Assembly: GCF_004614165.1 (NCBI RefSeq)
Contig: NZ_SPVG01000034.1
Coordinates: 1 to 50,308, forward strand
Source of the DNA: Duganella callida
GTDB taxonomy: Bacteria > Pseudomonadota > Gammaproteobacteria > Burkholderiales > Burkholderiaceae_D
Direction: 5' to 3'
DNA: 50,308 nt
Shown here piece after piece: positions 42,384 through 50,308 of this stretch. Position numbers and translations under genes: made by a program. A model generated the notes under the pieces. That model was given only the letters and a program-made list of their open reading frames with translations, ran no database searches and had not been told where the DNA came from. Each line of letters begins with the position of its first letter. Within the stretch, counting starts at the first letter, position 1.

Positions 42384-44815
42384 ACCCGCAGCACCGCCTC
42401 CGGCATCAGACGCATTGCGATCAGGGCATGCCGTGTGGCGGCGACCAGACCGCTGAACAGGCTAAGCCCGAGCGCAAGCAGCAGCGTCCAATATCCGACA
42501 GGCGCATGTTCGACGAATGAGGCGAAGTAGCGATCGATCAGCAGCGCGGCGATCGGCAGTCCGATCGCCGCTGCCGTCAATGTCAGGATGCCGGTTTCGC
42601 GCAGTATCAACAAGCCGATATCGGTGCGGCGCGCGCCGTGCAGTTTGCGCAGGATGATTTCCCTGGCGCGGCGCTGCACGGTGTTGGCGGACAGGCTGTA
42701 AGTGCCGAAGGCCGCGATCAGCATTGCGACCAGGCTGGCGGCGGCCAGCAGGCGCACCATGCGCGCGTCATCCGCATAGTTGGCGGCGAGGATGGCGTCG
42801 GCCCGCTCCAGCTTCAAAATATGGTCGGGGAAGTAGCGCGGCCATAGCTTGCGTACCGCGTCTGCCACCGGTGCCGGATCACCGTTGACGCGTATGCTCA
42901 GCGTGACGCCCGCCGTCCACAGTTCATAGGCCGTCGCCACCGGCGCCGCGCGCAACGTGCGGAAGCGCAGGTCGGGCGCGATGCCGATCACCCGCTTGCG
43001 TATCACCTTGTCGTCGTAACCGGTGAACAGCACGGTTTCGCCCAGCGCCGCCTGCGGCGTGGCGAAGCCCAGTGCGCGCGCGGCGATGGCGTTCAGGATC
43101 ACCGGCTCGGCGTCATCCTCCCTGTCGATGCGCGGATCGAACAGGCGGCCAGCCAGCGGTTTGATGCGATACAGCGCGAAGAAGGCGGCGCTCACCGATT
43201 TCATGTCCATCGCGGCCGCCGCGCCGCCGGGTCGTTTCAGTTCGCGCGACCAGGCCATATCGAGCTTGCCGACCGGGTCTTCCGAAATCGCCACGCCCGC
43301 CACGCCGGGCCGCGCCGCCAGCGCCGTCATCAGGCCGCGCGCCCGGTCGCTGAACTTGACCGGCTCCGGCAGGCCGACCACCAGCAGCGGCGCCGGATCG
43401 AAGCCCGGCGAGGCCCGCATCGCGTACTCGGTCTGCCAGGCGATGGCGATGGTGAAGCCGGTCAGGCACATTGCCACGGCGGCCTGCAGCGCGGTCAACG
43501 CGCGGCGCCAGCGCATGGCGAGCAGCGATTCGGTATCGGGGCGTCCCGCCAGCACCTGGCCTGGATGCACGTGCAGCGCGATCCAGATCGGCGACAACGC
43601 CGTCACCGCGCCGAGCGAGGCGCCCAGCGCCAGCGCGGCGGCGATGTTGGATGGCGTCAGCAAGCCTTCCAGCTCGCGGTTCACCAGCTGCGCGAACACC
43701 GGCAGCGCCAGCCAGGCCAGCATCAGGCCCAGCGCCGTCGCCGCCAGCGCCACCAGCAGCGACTCGGCCAGAAACTGGCCGGCGACGCGGCCGGCATCGG
43801 CGCCCAGCACCTTGCGCATGGCGATCTCGCGCTGGCGGCGCAGCACGCGCACTGTGGCCAGGTTGATGTAATTGATGGCCGCCAGCGCCAGGATCGCCAG
43901 TGCCACCGTGCCCAGCGCCACCACCACCGTGCGGCTGGCGCGCGGGCCGGCCAGCGCCACGCGGCTGTTTTCCACCGCGTCGTCGAAGTAGGCGTCGCGC
44001 AGCGGCGACAAGCCGATGTCGATGGCCCTGCGCTCACCCAGCAGCGCGCGCGTCTCGGGCGGATAGTGCTGCAGGCTGGGCGTGCGGTCCACCGCCTGCT
44101 GCAAGGCTTGCCGTATCGTCGGCAGCGATGCGCCAGGCGCCACGCGGATCAACAGCTTGCCCATCCACCCCTGCTCGCCGGTCAGCATCTCGCTGCGTAT
44201 CATCGGCTCGACCAAGGCCGAGTTCACGCCCGCCAACATCTCGAACGAGATGGTCGAATTGCCGGGCGGCGTGCGCACCACCGCGCCCACGCGCACCGTC
44301 TTGCCATCCGCCTGCAACGCGCGGCCCAGCACATCGGCGCTGCCGAACAGGCGCCGGGCGCCGGACTCGGTGACCACCAGGCTGTCGGGATGCTCCAGCG
44401 CCGCACGCACGTTGCCCTGCAATGCCTGCAGGCCCAGCATGGTGTCGAAGCCCGGCAGCACCGCAAGCCCGCTCAGCGTCAGCAGCCGGCCATCGACCCG
44501 CGCGATCAGCGGCCGCAGCTCGGGACGCAGCGGCAGATAGCTGGTGGCGCCGGTCACGCCGGAGGTGTTTATCGCCACCGTGCGCAGGAACAGCGGCCCC
44601 ACTTCGTACTTGGGCCGCCTGGGATCGACGTTGTAGTGCTGGGTGACGACATACAGCTGATCCACCTGCGGCAGATGGGCGTCATAGCTGAACGAGTAGC
44701 GCACGAAACCGAACAGCAGCAGGCTCGCCGCCAAACCGATGCTCAGGCTCAGTATCGACGCCAGCGTGTATGCCGGCTCCTGAATCAGGGTGCGCCAGCC
44801 GATGCGTAAGTCCAT
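42380..44815 (-). CDS. Large FtsX/MacB-type permease without an ATPase partner
   Basis: 811 aa. It is made of two tandem MacB_PCD-FtsX units. The first has helix 1 (TLASILSLSIGLAASLLLFGFV, about 17-38), a periplasmic core, and three helices around 295-440. The second has one helix (about 440-460), a periplasmic core, and three C-terminal helices. The FtsX signature RREIAMRKVLGA and its second copy RAREIILRKLHGA are present. No ATP-binding gene is adjacent. Such double-unit orphan permeases are known in other phyla (for example the acidobacterial ADOP class). It may share an ATPase encoded elsewhere, or act in signalling with the facing LytS/LytTR system. Confidence 0.88.
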   Translation of the reverse strand: MDLRIGWRTLIQEPAYTLASILSLSIGLAASLLLFGFVRYSFSYDAHLPQVDQLYVVTQHYNVDPRRPKYEVGPLFLRTVAINTSGVTGATSYLPLRPELRPLIARVDGRLLTLSGLAVLPGFDTMLGLQALQGNVRAALEHPDSLVVTESGARRLFGSADVLGRALQADGKTVRVGAVVRTPPGNSTISFEMLAGVNSALVEPMIRSEMLTGEQGWMGKLLIRVAPGASLPTIRQALQQAVDRTPSLQHYPPETRALLGERRAIDIGLSPLRDAYFDDAVENSRVALAGPRASRTVVVALGTVALAILALAAINYINLATVRVLRRQREIAMRKVLGADAGRVAGQFLAESLLVALAATALGLMLAWLALPVFAQLVNRELEGLLTPSNIAAALALGASLGAVTALSPIWIALHVHPGQVLAGRPDTESLLAMRWRRALTALQAAVAMCLTGFTIAIAWQTEYAMRASPGFDPAPLLVVGLPEPVKFSDRARGLMTALAARPGVAGVAISEDPVGKLDMAWSRELKRPGGAAAAMDMKSVSAAFFALYRIKPLAGRLFDPRIDREDDAEPVILNAIAARALGFATPQAALGETVLFTGYDDKVIRKRVIGIAPDLRFRTLRAAPVATAYELWTAGVTLSIRVNGDPAPVADAVRKLWPRYFPDHILKLERADAILAANYADDARMVRLLAAASLVAMLIAAFGTYSLSANTVQRRAREIILRKLHGARRTDIGLLILRETGILTLTAAAIGLPIAALLIDRYFASFVEHAPVGYWTLLLALGLSLFSGLVAATRHALIAMRLMPEAVLRV

Positions 44816-44924
44816 ATGCTCAAAGTCCGTAGTGAGATGATGGTCTCAAAACTGCAAACTCCATGCCATGCCCACGGCGCGCGCCGCAGCGGGCGCGCTG
44901 TGCGGAAATGAACGCCGCTGCTGT

Positions 44925-47900
44925 TCAGTTCCGGACATTCAGGCCGGGGATCGCCTGCGGATTGTAGGGCTTGAGCGGCTGTTCCTTCATCTTCTTTTCC
45001 AGCAGCTCCAGCGCCACTTCCAGCTGGCGGTCCTGGCCCTGATAGGTGGCGTGCGGCGGATTGTCGACCACCACGTCCGGCGTCACGCCCACGCCTTCGA
45101 TCAGCCACTGGCCGTCCTGCGCGTTGAACTGGCCCATCTCCGCCACGCGCGCCATGCCGTTGTCGCTCAGGCGGTTGTTATCGCTGAGCCAGACCCCGGC
45201 GCCGGCGGTGCGCTTGCCGACCAGCGGCGCCAGCCCCAGCGCCTTGATGCCGGCGGCAAAGGTCTCGCCATCCGAGTAGGTGTACTCGTCGACCAGCACC
45301 ACCAGCTGGCCGCGGAAGGTGTGCTGCATGTTCGGCGACGGCTGCACGCCCGGCGGCGCCCAGAACGCCCATGCCTTGCGCAGCAGCTTCTCGATGATCC
45401 AGCTGTCGATATTGCCGCCGTTGTTGCGGCGGACGTCGATGATCAGCCCCTCGCGGTTGACGTTGGCGTAGAAGTCGCGCGCGAACGAGGCGATATCGTT
45501 CGGCCCCATGGCGCGCAGGTGCAGGTAGCCTATGCGGCCCTTGGACGCCGCCTCCACCTGGCGCGCGCGGCGCTGCTCCCAGTCGCTGTAGCGCAGTGTC
45601 GCCTGTTTGGCCATGGTCACCGGCAGCACGATCACCTGGCGCGATTCGGTCTTGCGCTTCACCTGCAGCAGCACCTGCTTGTCGGCCTGGTTCAGCAGCA
45701 GGTCGGCGATGTCGCGCGCTTCCGTCACCGGCCGGCCGTTGACGGCGGTGATGATGTCGCCTTCCTTCACATCGACGCCGGCCTGCGCCAGCGGGCCGCG
45801 TTCGGCCGGCAGTTCCGGCTCGCTGGCGTAGATGTGATCGACGCGGTAGCCGTCGGCGGTGCGCGACAGCAGCGCGCCCAGCCCGGCCGGCGTGCCTTCC
45901 GGCGCCGGCTTGCGGATCTCGCCGGGACGGATCTGCGAGTGCAGCGCGCCAACCTCGCTGATCATCATGCCCAGCACGTCGTCCAGCTCCGCGCGGTCGG
46001 TAACGCGATCGACCAGCGGCGCATACTTGGCGCGCACCGCCGGCCAGTCGGCGCCGCGCATCTTGACGTCGTACAGGAAGTCGCGGTGCATGCGCCAGGC
46101 GTCGTTGAACATCTGCTTCCATTCCAGGCGCGGATTGGCGGTGAAGGTCCAGTCGTCGACCTTGACCTTGGCCTTGCCGACATCGGCGGGTGCCTTGGCG
46201 CCCGCTTCCAACACCAGCATTTCGCCCGGACCGCTGGCGCTGAAGGTGCGGTAGTAGACATGCTTCTTGTCGGCCGACAGATCGTATTCGCGCACGCCGC
46301 TGGCGAAAGTCTCCGGCTGCGGGCCGTTGCTGGCGATGGCCAGGGTTTTCAGATTGGCCTTGCCGCCGTTGCCGTCGGCTTCCAGGAAGTACAGGCGCTT
46401 GTCATCCATGCTCAGACTGCGGTAATTGCCGGGCGCCAGCGGCACTTCGTACAGACGCTCGGCCAGGCCGGCAAAGGCGATCGCCGGCAGCGACTTCTCG
46501 ACCTTCTTCGGCGCGGCCTTGGCCACGGCTTTTTCAGCGGCTTTCTCGGCCGCCTGCTCGGTCGCGCCTTCGGCCGGCTTGTCGCCCGGCTTGCTCAGCT
46601 CATCGTCCGGCTTGAACGGGAAGCGGTTGTCGGGCTGCAGCGCCAACGCATACACGCCGGTGCGCTTGTCGAACACCGGCCCCATGTTGCGATCGCCCCA
46701 TGGCGAACCGTTGGCCAGCTGGAAGTTGCGGGCCGACAGGAAGTACAGCCACTTGCCGTCCGGCGAGAACACCGGCGATCGCGAGGTGTAACGGTCGCTG
46801 GTGACAAAGCTCAGCTGCTTGCTGTCGAGGTTGTACAGGCCGATCTGCTCGCGCTGCTCGGTGCTGCCGGGACGTACCAGCGCCAGGTTGCGGCTGTCCG
46901 GCGACCACAGGATTTCGTCGTAATCGCCGAGGCCGGACTTGCCGGCGTCGTCGATCACGGTGTTGGCTTTGCTGACCAGGTCCAGCAGCCAGAAGCGCCC
47001 CTTCTTGTCGGTGTGGCCCAGCCAGCGGCCATCGGGCGACGGGTACAACGCCCAGCGGTGGCTGCTGCCATCCCTGGTCAACTGCTCGCCCTTGCCGGAA
47101 CCGTCGGCGGCGAACTTCCAGATTTCGTTTTCGCCGGTGGTATCGACGATGGCGTAGACCGAGCGGTCGTCGGCGCTGAACACGGCGGCACGGGCGCGCG
47201 CGCCTTCCGGGATCGCGATTTCGACGCGGCGCTGGGCACCGGTGCCGGCCACGCTGACCCGGCCACGCGCGGTCAGCACGACGCGCTCGCTCTTGCCGGC
47301 AATTTGCACGCTGGTCAGGTTTTCCAGCGGCGAGCGGATCTGGCGCGTGCGTTGCTGGTCGAAGTCGGACACCAGGCTGATCGCCAGCCGTTCGTCCCGG
47401 TTGGCGGCCAGGTCGAACACATGCAGGTCGGCGCCGAGCTGGAAGGCGATGCGACCGTCGCCCATGCTGGCGCCGCGCACATCCCAGTCGCTGTAACTGG
47501 TCAGCTGGCGCGCATCGCTGCCGTCGGCCGTCATGCTCCACAGGTTATCCGAGCCGCCGCGGTCGCTGATGAAGTACAGACGGTTCTGCCACCACATCGG
47601 CCGCTTGTTGTTGCCGCTGTCGTCGGCCAGCAATTGCACCGCTTCGGCCGCGCCGCCCAGCTCGTAGCGCCACAGCTGCGCGTACGCGCCGCCGCGGTAA
47701 TGTTTGACGTTATCGTTGGTCATGGCCAGACCGTTGCGTGTGAAGTACAGCGTCTTGCCGGCATCATCAAGCACGGCGTCGTTGGCGTCGGCCACCGGGA
47801 AGATGCGGCGCTGTAAATCATCCGGTTTGACGGCGGCGATCACCAGGCTGCGGCCCGGCCCCTTGCTGTCGGCCATGCTGACCAGCACCTCGCCCTGCGC

Positions 47901-48248
47901 GGTCCAGCCCAGCACCGACACGGCGCCGTTTTCAAACGTGATGCGCTTGGGCAGACCGCCGGCCAGCGGCATCACATACGCTTCCTGCGCGCCCTCGTAC
48001 GAGGCGGAGAACGCCAGCCACTGGCCGTCACGCGAGATGGCCGCATTGGTTTCGGCCGCCGGATGGGTGGTCAGGCGCTGGGCCTGGCCGCCGTGCAGGC
48101 CGGTACGCCACAGATCGCCTTCGGCGGTGAACACCACATTGTCGCCACGGACAGCGGGGAAGCGGTAGTAAGCATCGGCGGCGGCGGTGGCGGTGGACAG
48201 CAGGCCGGCGGACAGCAACAGCAAGGCAAGCGGGCGTGACAGTTTCAT
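44925..48248 (-). CDS. Tricorn-type protease (S41 family), exported
   Basis: 1107 aa. A signal peptide (about 1-23, ending STATAAAD) points to the periplasm. Two beta-propellers follow (about 28-340 and 345-680, with WD40/TolB-like blades such as DGRWLGHTDKKGRFWLLDL and SPDGKWLYFLSA). The tricorn core and PDZ domain come next (about 690-870; GVDVKEGDIITAVNGRPV), then the S41 protease domain. The nucleophile Ser992 lies in EYTYSDGETFAAG, the catalytic histidine in SEVGALHSQI (about 757), and EGVGVTPDVVVDNPP completes the family pattern. A Lys/Ala-rich insert (about 555-580) joins propeller and core. Tricorn enzymes degrade peptides released by other proteases. It is upstream of the permease on the same strand, separated by 109 bp. 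Confidence 0.93.
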   Translation of the reverse strand: MKLSRPLALLLLSAGLLSTATAAADAYYRFPAVRGDNVVFTAEGDLWRTGLHGGQAQRLTTHPAAETNAAISRDGQWLAFSASYEGAQEAYVMPLAGGLPKRITFENGAVSVLGWTAQGEVLVSMADSKGPGRSLVIAAVKPDDLQRRIFPVADANDAVLDDAGKTLYFTRNGLAMTNDNVKHYRGGAYAQLWRYELGGAAEAVQLLADDSGNNKRPMWWQNRLYFISDRGGSDNLWSMTADGSDARQLTSYSDWDVRGASMGDGRIAFQLGADLHVFDLAANRDERLAISLVSDFDQQRTRQIRSPLENLTSVQIAGKSERVVLTARGRVSVAGTGAQRRVEIAIPEGARARAAVFSADDRSVYAIVDTTGENEIWKFAADGSGKGEQLTRDGSSHRWALYPSPDGRWLGHTDKKGRFWLLDLVSKANTVIDDAGKSGLGDYDEILWSPDSRNLALVRPGSTEQREQIGLYNLDSKQLSFVTSDRYTSRSPVFSPDGKWLYFLSARNFQLANGSPWGDRNMGPVFDKRTGVYALALQPDNRFPFKPDDELSKPGDKPAEGATEQAAEKAAEKAVAKAAPKKVEKSLPAIAFAGLAERLYEVPLAPGNYRSLSMDDKRLYFLEADGNGGKANLKTLAIASNGPQPETFASGVREYDLSADKKHVYYRTFSASGPGEMLVLEAGAKAPADVGKAKVKVDDWTFTANPRLEWKQMFNDAWRMHRDFLYDVKMRGADWPAVRAKYAPLVDRVTDRAELDDVLGMMISEVGALHSQIRPGEIRKPAPEGTPAGLGALLSRTADGYRVDHIYASEPELPAERGPLAQAGVDVKEGDIITAVNGRPVTEARDIADLLLNQADKQVLLQVKRKTESRQVIVLPVTMAKQATLRYSDWEQRRARQVEAASKGRIGYLHLRAMGPNDIASFARDFYANVNREGLIIDVRRNNGGNIDSWIIEKLLRKAWAFWAPPGVQPSPNMQHTFRGQLVVLVDEYTYSDGETFAAGIKALGLAPLVGKRTAGAGVWLSDNNRLSDNGMARVAEMGQFNAQDGQWLIEGVGVTPDVVVDNPPHATYQGQDRQLEVALELLEKKMKEQPLKPYNPQAIPGLNVRN

Positions 48249-48311
48249 GGAGCGGCGTCAGTGATTGAATGAGGAATCATTCTGGCACAGCTTGCCTCCC
48301 GCCAAGAAAAT

Positions 48312-49226
48312 TTATCGCGCCACGTGGCCGAACAGCACCACCCCCAGGCTGCCGGTGGCGCCGTCACCGTGTTCGCGGCCGACGCGGGTCTGTACCATCT
48401 CGACCGCGGTGAACTGCTGCGGCGCCAGTTGCAGCTGCTGCGCGGTCAGCACCAATGCCTGGCGCTCGCCGGGCTGCAATTCCAGCACCACGCTGGTTTC
48501 GGTCTGCCGGCGGCGCGCCGCATCGGCATCCGCGGCACGGTACAGCGCCAACTGATGCGGCCGTGCCATCACCGGCTCCGCGCGTATCAGGCGCGCCAGC
48601 CGGCGCAGGCCGTCCTCCGCCATCGGCCTGACCGTCACCAGAAAGGCGCCCGCTGCCGGCAGCGGATTGCCGGCCCAGAACACCAGCGACTTGTCGCCGG
48701 CCGCGCTCACCAACGCCGATTGCAGGTTGTATTGCGCCCAGTGGCGGTTGTCGACCGGCGACGGCGCGGCCGGTCCCGGATCGGGTTCCGGCGGCGTGCA
48801 GCTGGCGCGCGCCAGCAGGCAGAAATGCGGCGGGATGCTGGCCTGCTGCGGCGTCCACACCATGGGCGGAAAACGCGTCGGTCCGGCGACCGACCGGCCC
48901 GCCACGGGCTGCGTGGCGCTCAGGATCAGCTGCTGGCTGGCAAAGCCGGTGGCGGGGTCGGACCAGTACACCTGCAGCTTCACCAGCGCGTTCGGCACGC
49001 CGCGATTGTCGACGTCGACGGTGATCTGCAGCGGCTGGTCCGGCAGATAGGTGCCGGGCGTCGCGCTGTAATTCACGCCCTGCACCTGGATCGCCGGACA
49101 CAGCCAGCTGATCACCGGCGGCGTGACCTTGGTCAGCGGCCGCTGTGCGGTCCGCCCCTCGTCGCCCTTGAAGTACGGGATCACCAGCCACGGATGGGCG
49201 GTGTCGATGTCGTCATCCTGGTCCAT
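48312..49226 (-). CDS. Unrecognised protein with a CARDB-like beta domain
   Basis: 304 aa. I do not recognise the family. Residues about 45-100 (YLPDQPLQITVDVDNRGVPNALVKLQVYWSDP in pieces) look like a CARDB-type beta-sandwich repeat, often used for adhesion or binding. A Pro-rich segment follows (TPPEPDPGPAAPSPVD). The C-terminal half is beta-rich and ends FGHVAR. There is no signal peptide or membrane helix. The ATG at 49226 has GAGGGG upstream and lies nine bases after the previous gene's stop, so the two form an operon. The ends carry no transposon or phage hallmarks. Its role is open. Confidence 0.75.
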   Translation of the reverse strand: MDQDDDIDTAHPWLVIPYFKGDEGRTAQRPLTKVTPPVISWLCPAIQVQGVNYSATPGTYLPDQPLQITVDVDNRGVPNALVKLQVYWSDPATGFASQQLILSATQPVAGRSVAGPTRFPPMVWTPQQASIPPHFCLLARASCTPPEPDPGPAAPSPVDNRHWAQYNLQSALVSAAGDKSLVFWAGNPLPAAGAFLVTVRPMAEDGLRRLARLIRAEPVMARPHQLALYRAADADAARRRQTETSVVLELQPGERQALVLTAQQLQLAPQQFTAVEMVQTRVGREHGDGATGSLGVVLFGHVAR

Positions 49227-49235
49227 GGCGGCCCC

Positions 49236-50308
49236 TCACAACGCGGTTTGCGGATAGGCCAGCGCGACTTCGGGCACCGGATCGTCGTCGATCGAGCCGG
49301 CGGCGATGTCCCAGCAATGGTGGCCGGCATCGCGGTCGGCGTCCATATCCAGGTTGGCGCTGTCGGTCTCGCCGCGGGCGATCTGCTCCCACAGGCCCAG
49401 CGCACGACGCGCGGCGCGGGCGACGTAATCGGCGGGCGTGGTCAACGCCGCATAGGGCGGCGGGCCGCCGGCCTTGTGTTCGATGGCGGTGGCGGGCGCC
49501 GTTTCGTAGCCGGCGTTGGGCTGCGCGGCGGCGCGGTGCGGAAACGCCGATAACGGCGGCGCGCTGGTGAACTGCGCGTGCACCGGTTGCAGCAGCTGCA
49601 GCGCGTTCGGGTAGATGATGCCGAACACGGCCAGGTAATCGGCCGCATTGGAAAAGCCCTGCCACAAACATAGCTGCAACTGCTCCAGCGCGTCGCAGAT
49701 GCGCACCGCGTCGCCGGTGGCGGCGAACGCGGCCAGTGCCTGGCCGTTGGTGCCGGGCTGCGGATCGGGGAAGCTGGGGTCCTTTTTCGGCTTGTCCGCA
49801 CCGCACATCGCGCCGAAGCTGAAGATGCAGGCCAGCACCACCAGCACGAAGACCAGCGCCATGACGCAAAACGTCCAGCAGGTTTTGCTCTTGGTTTCCT
49901 CGCTGTCGGCCGCCTTGGAAGGCGCGCCGCCGGGCGGCGCGGCGCCACTGCCGGCCGGTTTGACGCCGCTGTCCAGCGGCGGATAGGCGGCGGGATTGGC
50001 CGCCTTGCGCGCTGCCAGCGTCAGCGCCAGCGGCGCCGGCAACGGCGGCATGGTGAACGCGGCCAGCAGCTCCAGGTGGCGCAGCAGGCGCGCGTAGCCG
50101 GTCTGCAGATCCGGCAGCGGCGCGGTGACGCGCAAGTCATAAGTTGCCGTCAGGCTGTCGTTCAGCAGTTGGGCGATGGCGGCCGGCAGTTGCGGCGGCA
50201 GCGCCGGCGCGCCCCAGCGCCCCCCCAAACGCCACCAAAAGGGGGGCCACCGCGCGCGGCAGGTGCCGGGTGGGGGCCACAAGGACCGGACCCGGGGCGG
50301 CCGGGTTT
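49236..50308 (-). CDS. Unrecognised membrane protein, 5' end missing at the window edge
   Basis: At least 335 aa. The frame is open to the window end, so the start is not seen; the first candidate codon is a TTG at 50282. One strong membrane helix (CWTFCVMALVFVLVVLACIFSFGAMCG in pieces, about 145-170 from the edge) separates a Pro/Ala-rich N-terminal part with short helices from a C-terminal domain of some 170 residues with several Cys and Trp. I do not recognise the family. About 25-30 residues at the very N-terminal end look like mistranslated low-quality sequence. It sits nine bases upstream of the CARDB-like gene and is cotranscribed with it. Confidence 0.65.
   Translation of the reverse strand, partial: TRPPRVRSLWPPPGTCRARWPPFWWRLGGRWGAPALPPQLPAAIAQLLNDSLTATYDLRVTAPLPDLQTGYARLLRHLELLAAFTMPPLPAPLALTLAARKAANPAAYPPLDSGVKPAGSGAAPPGGAPSKAADSEETKSKTCWTFCVMALVFVLVVLACIFSFGAMCGADKPKKDPSFPDPQPGTNGQALAAFAATGDAVRICDALEQLQLCLWQGFSNAADYLAVFGIIYPNALQLLQPVHAQFTSAPPLSAFPHRAAAQPNAGYETAPATAIEHKAGGPPPYAALTTPADYVARAARRALGLWEQIARGETDSANLDMDADRDAGHHCWDIAAGSIDDDPVPEVALAYPQTAL

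Noticed and set aside
44876-44900. GC-rich hairpin after the tricorn gene as a terminator
   Set aside because: The stem is only 7 bp and no T-run follows; it is expected by chance in such GC-rich sequence.
44868-47816. A 982-codon open frame on the plus strand opposite the tricorn protease gene
   Set aside because: It is antisense to a clear gene, has low-complexity Arg/His/Gln/Val-rich translation and no domain motif. High G+C in third codon positions removes stop codons in this antisense frame.

Overview
The window looks like chromosomal DNA of a betaproteobacterium of the family Oxalobacteraceae (Massilia/Duganella-like). The evidence is the 5' end of a 16S rRNA gene at the left edge, the high G+C content, and Burkholderiales-type gene sets (cysI-DUF934-cysH-cysD-cysN; prpB-prpC-acnD-prpF). 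Both edges look like contig ends. The left edge cuts a 16S gene. The last ~90 bases at the right edge are unusually rich in homopolymers and leave an open frame running off the end.

Layout. 1-450: 16S rRNA 5' part (minus), with its leader and promoter up to about 750. 866-4249: a LytS/AlgZ-like kinase with a LytTR regulator, then an orphan PAS/NarX-type kinase. 4246-5331: a general porin. 5493-7098: a methyltransferase and CysB. 7253-13345: a sulfate assimilation operon divergent from cysB (sulfite reductase, DUF934 protein, APS reductase, two-subunit ATP sulfurylase) followed by uroporphyrinogen-III methyltransferase. 13395-15878: small or unknown genes plus a secreted glutaminyl cyclase. 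15880-18551: sirohydrochlorin chelatase and the LPS export permeases LptG and LptF. 18637-20133: PepA. 20181-21135: a lipoprotein and a small phage-like protein. 21534-25588: exonuclease III and a five-PAS GGDEF/EAL protein.

25665-37265 is a carbon-acid module. It contains ActP and its DUF485 partner, PrpE, PrpF, AcnD, PrpC, PrpB, and the divergent sigma-54 activator PrpR. The prp promoter has a consensus -24/-12 element and an upstream palindrome. Together the genes encode uptake and activation of short-chain acids and the 2-methylcitrate cycle.

37366-39421: a catalase-related peroxidase, a cytochrome b561 and a CzcE-like periplasmic protein. 39698-42343: an alpha/beta hydrolase with a LytS/LytTR pair, preceded by two 9-bp boxes spaced 21 bp that fit the LytTR recognition pattern. 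42380-48248: a large ATPase-less FtsX/MacB permease and a tricorn-type protease. 48312-50308: an unrecognised two-gene operon, the least explained coding DNA here.

The sulfur genes form one functional set across the window. CysB regulates, CysD/CysN make APS, CysH makes sulfite, CysI makes sulfide, and CobA and CbiX make two of the three steps to the siroheme that CysI needs. No CRISPR array, tRNA, insertion sequence or prophage was seen. The strongest non-coding signals are the prp sigma-54 promoter, the LytTR box pair, the cysB-cysI control region and two uninterrupted inverted repeats sharing a TTCCCGC core.
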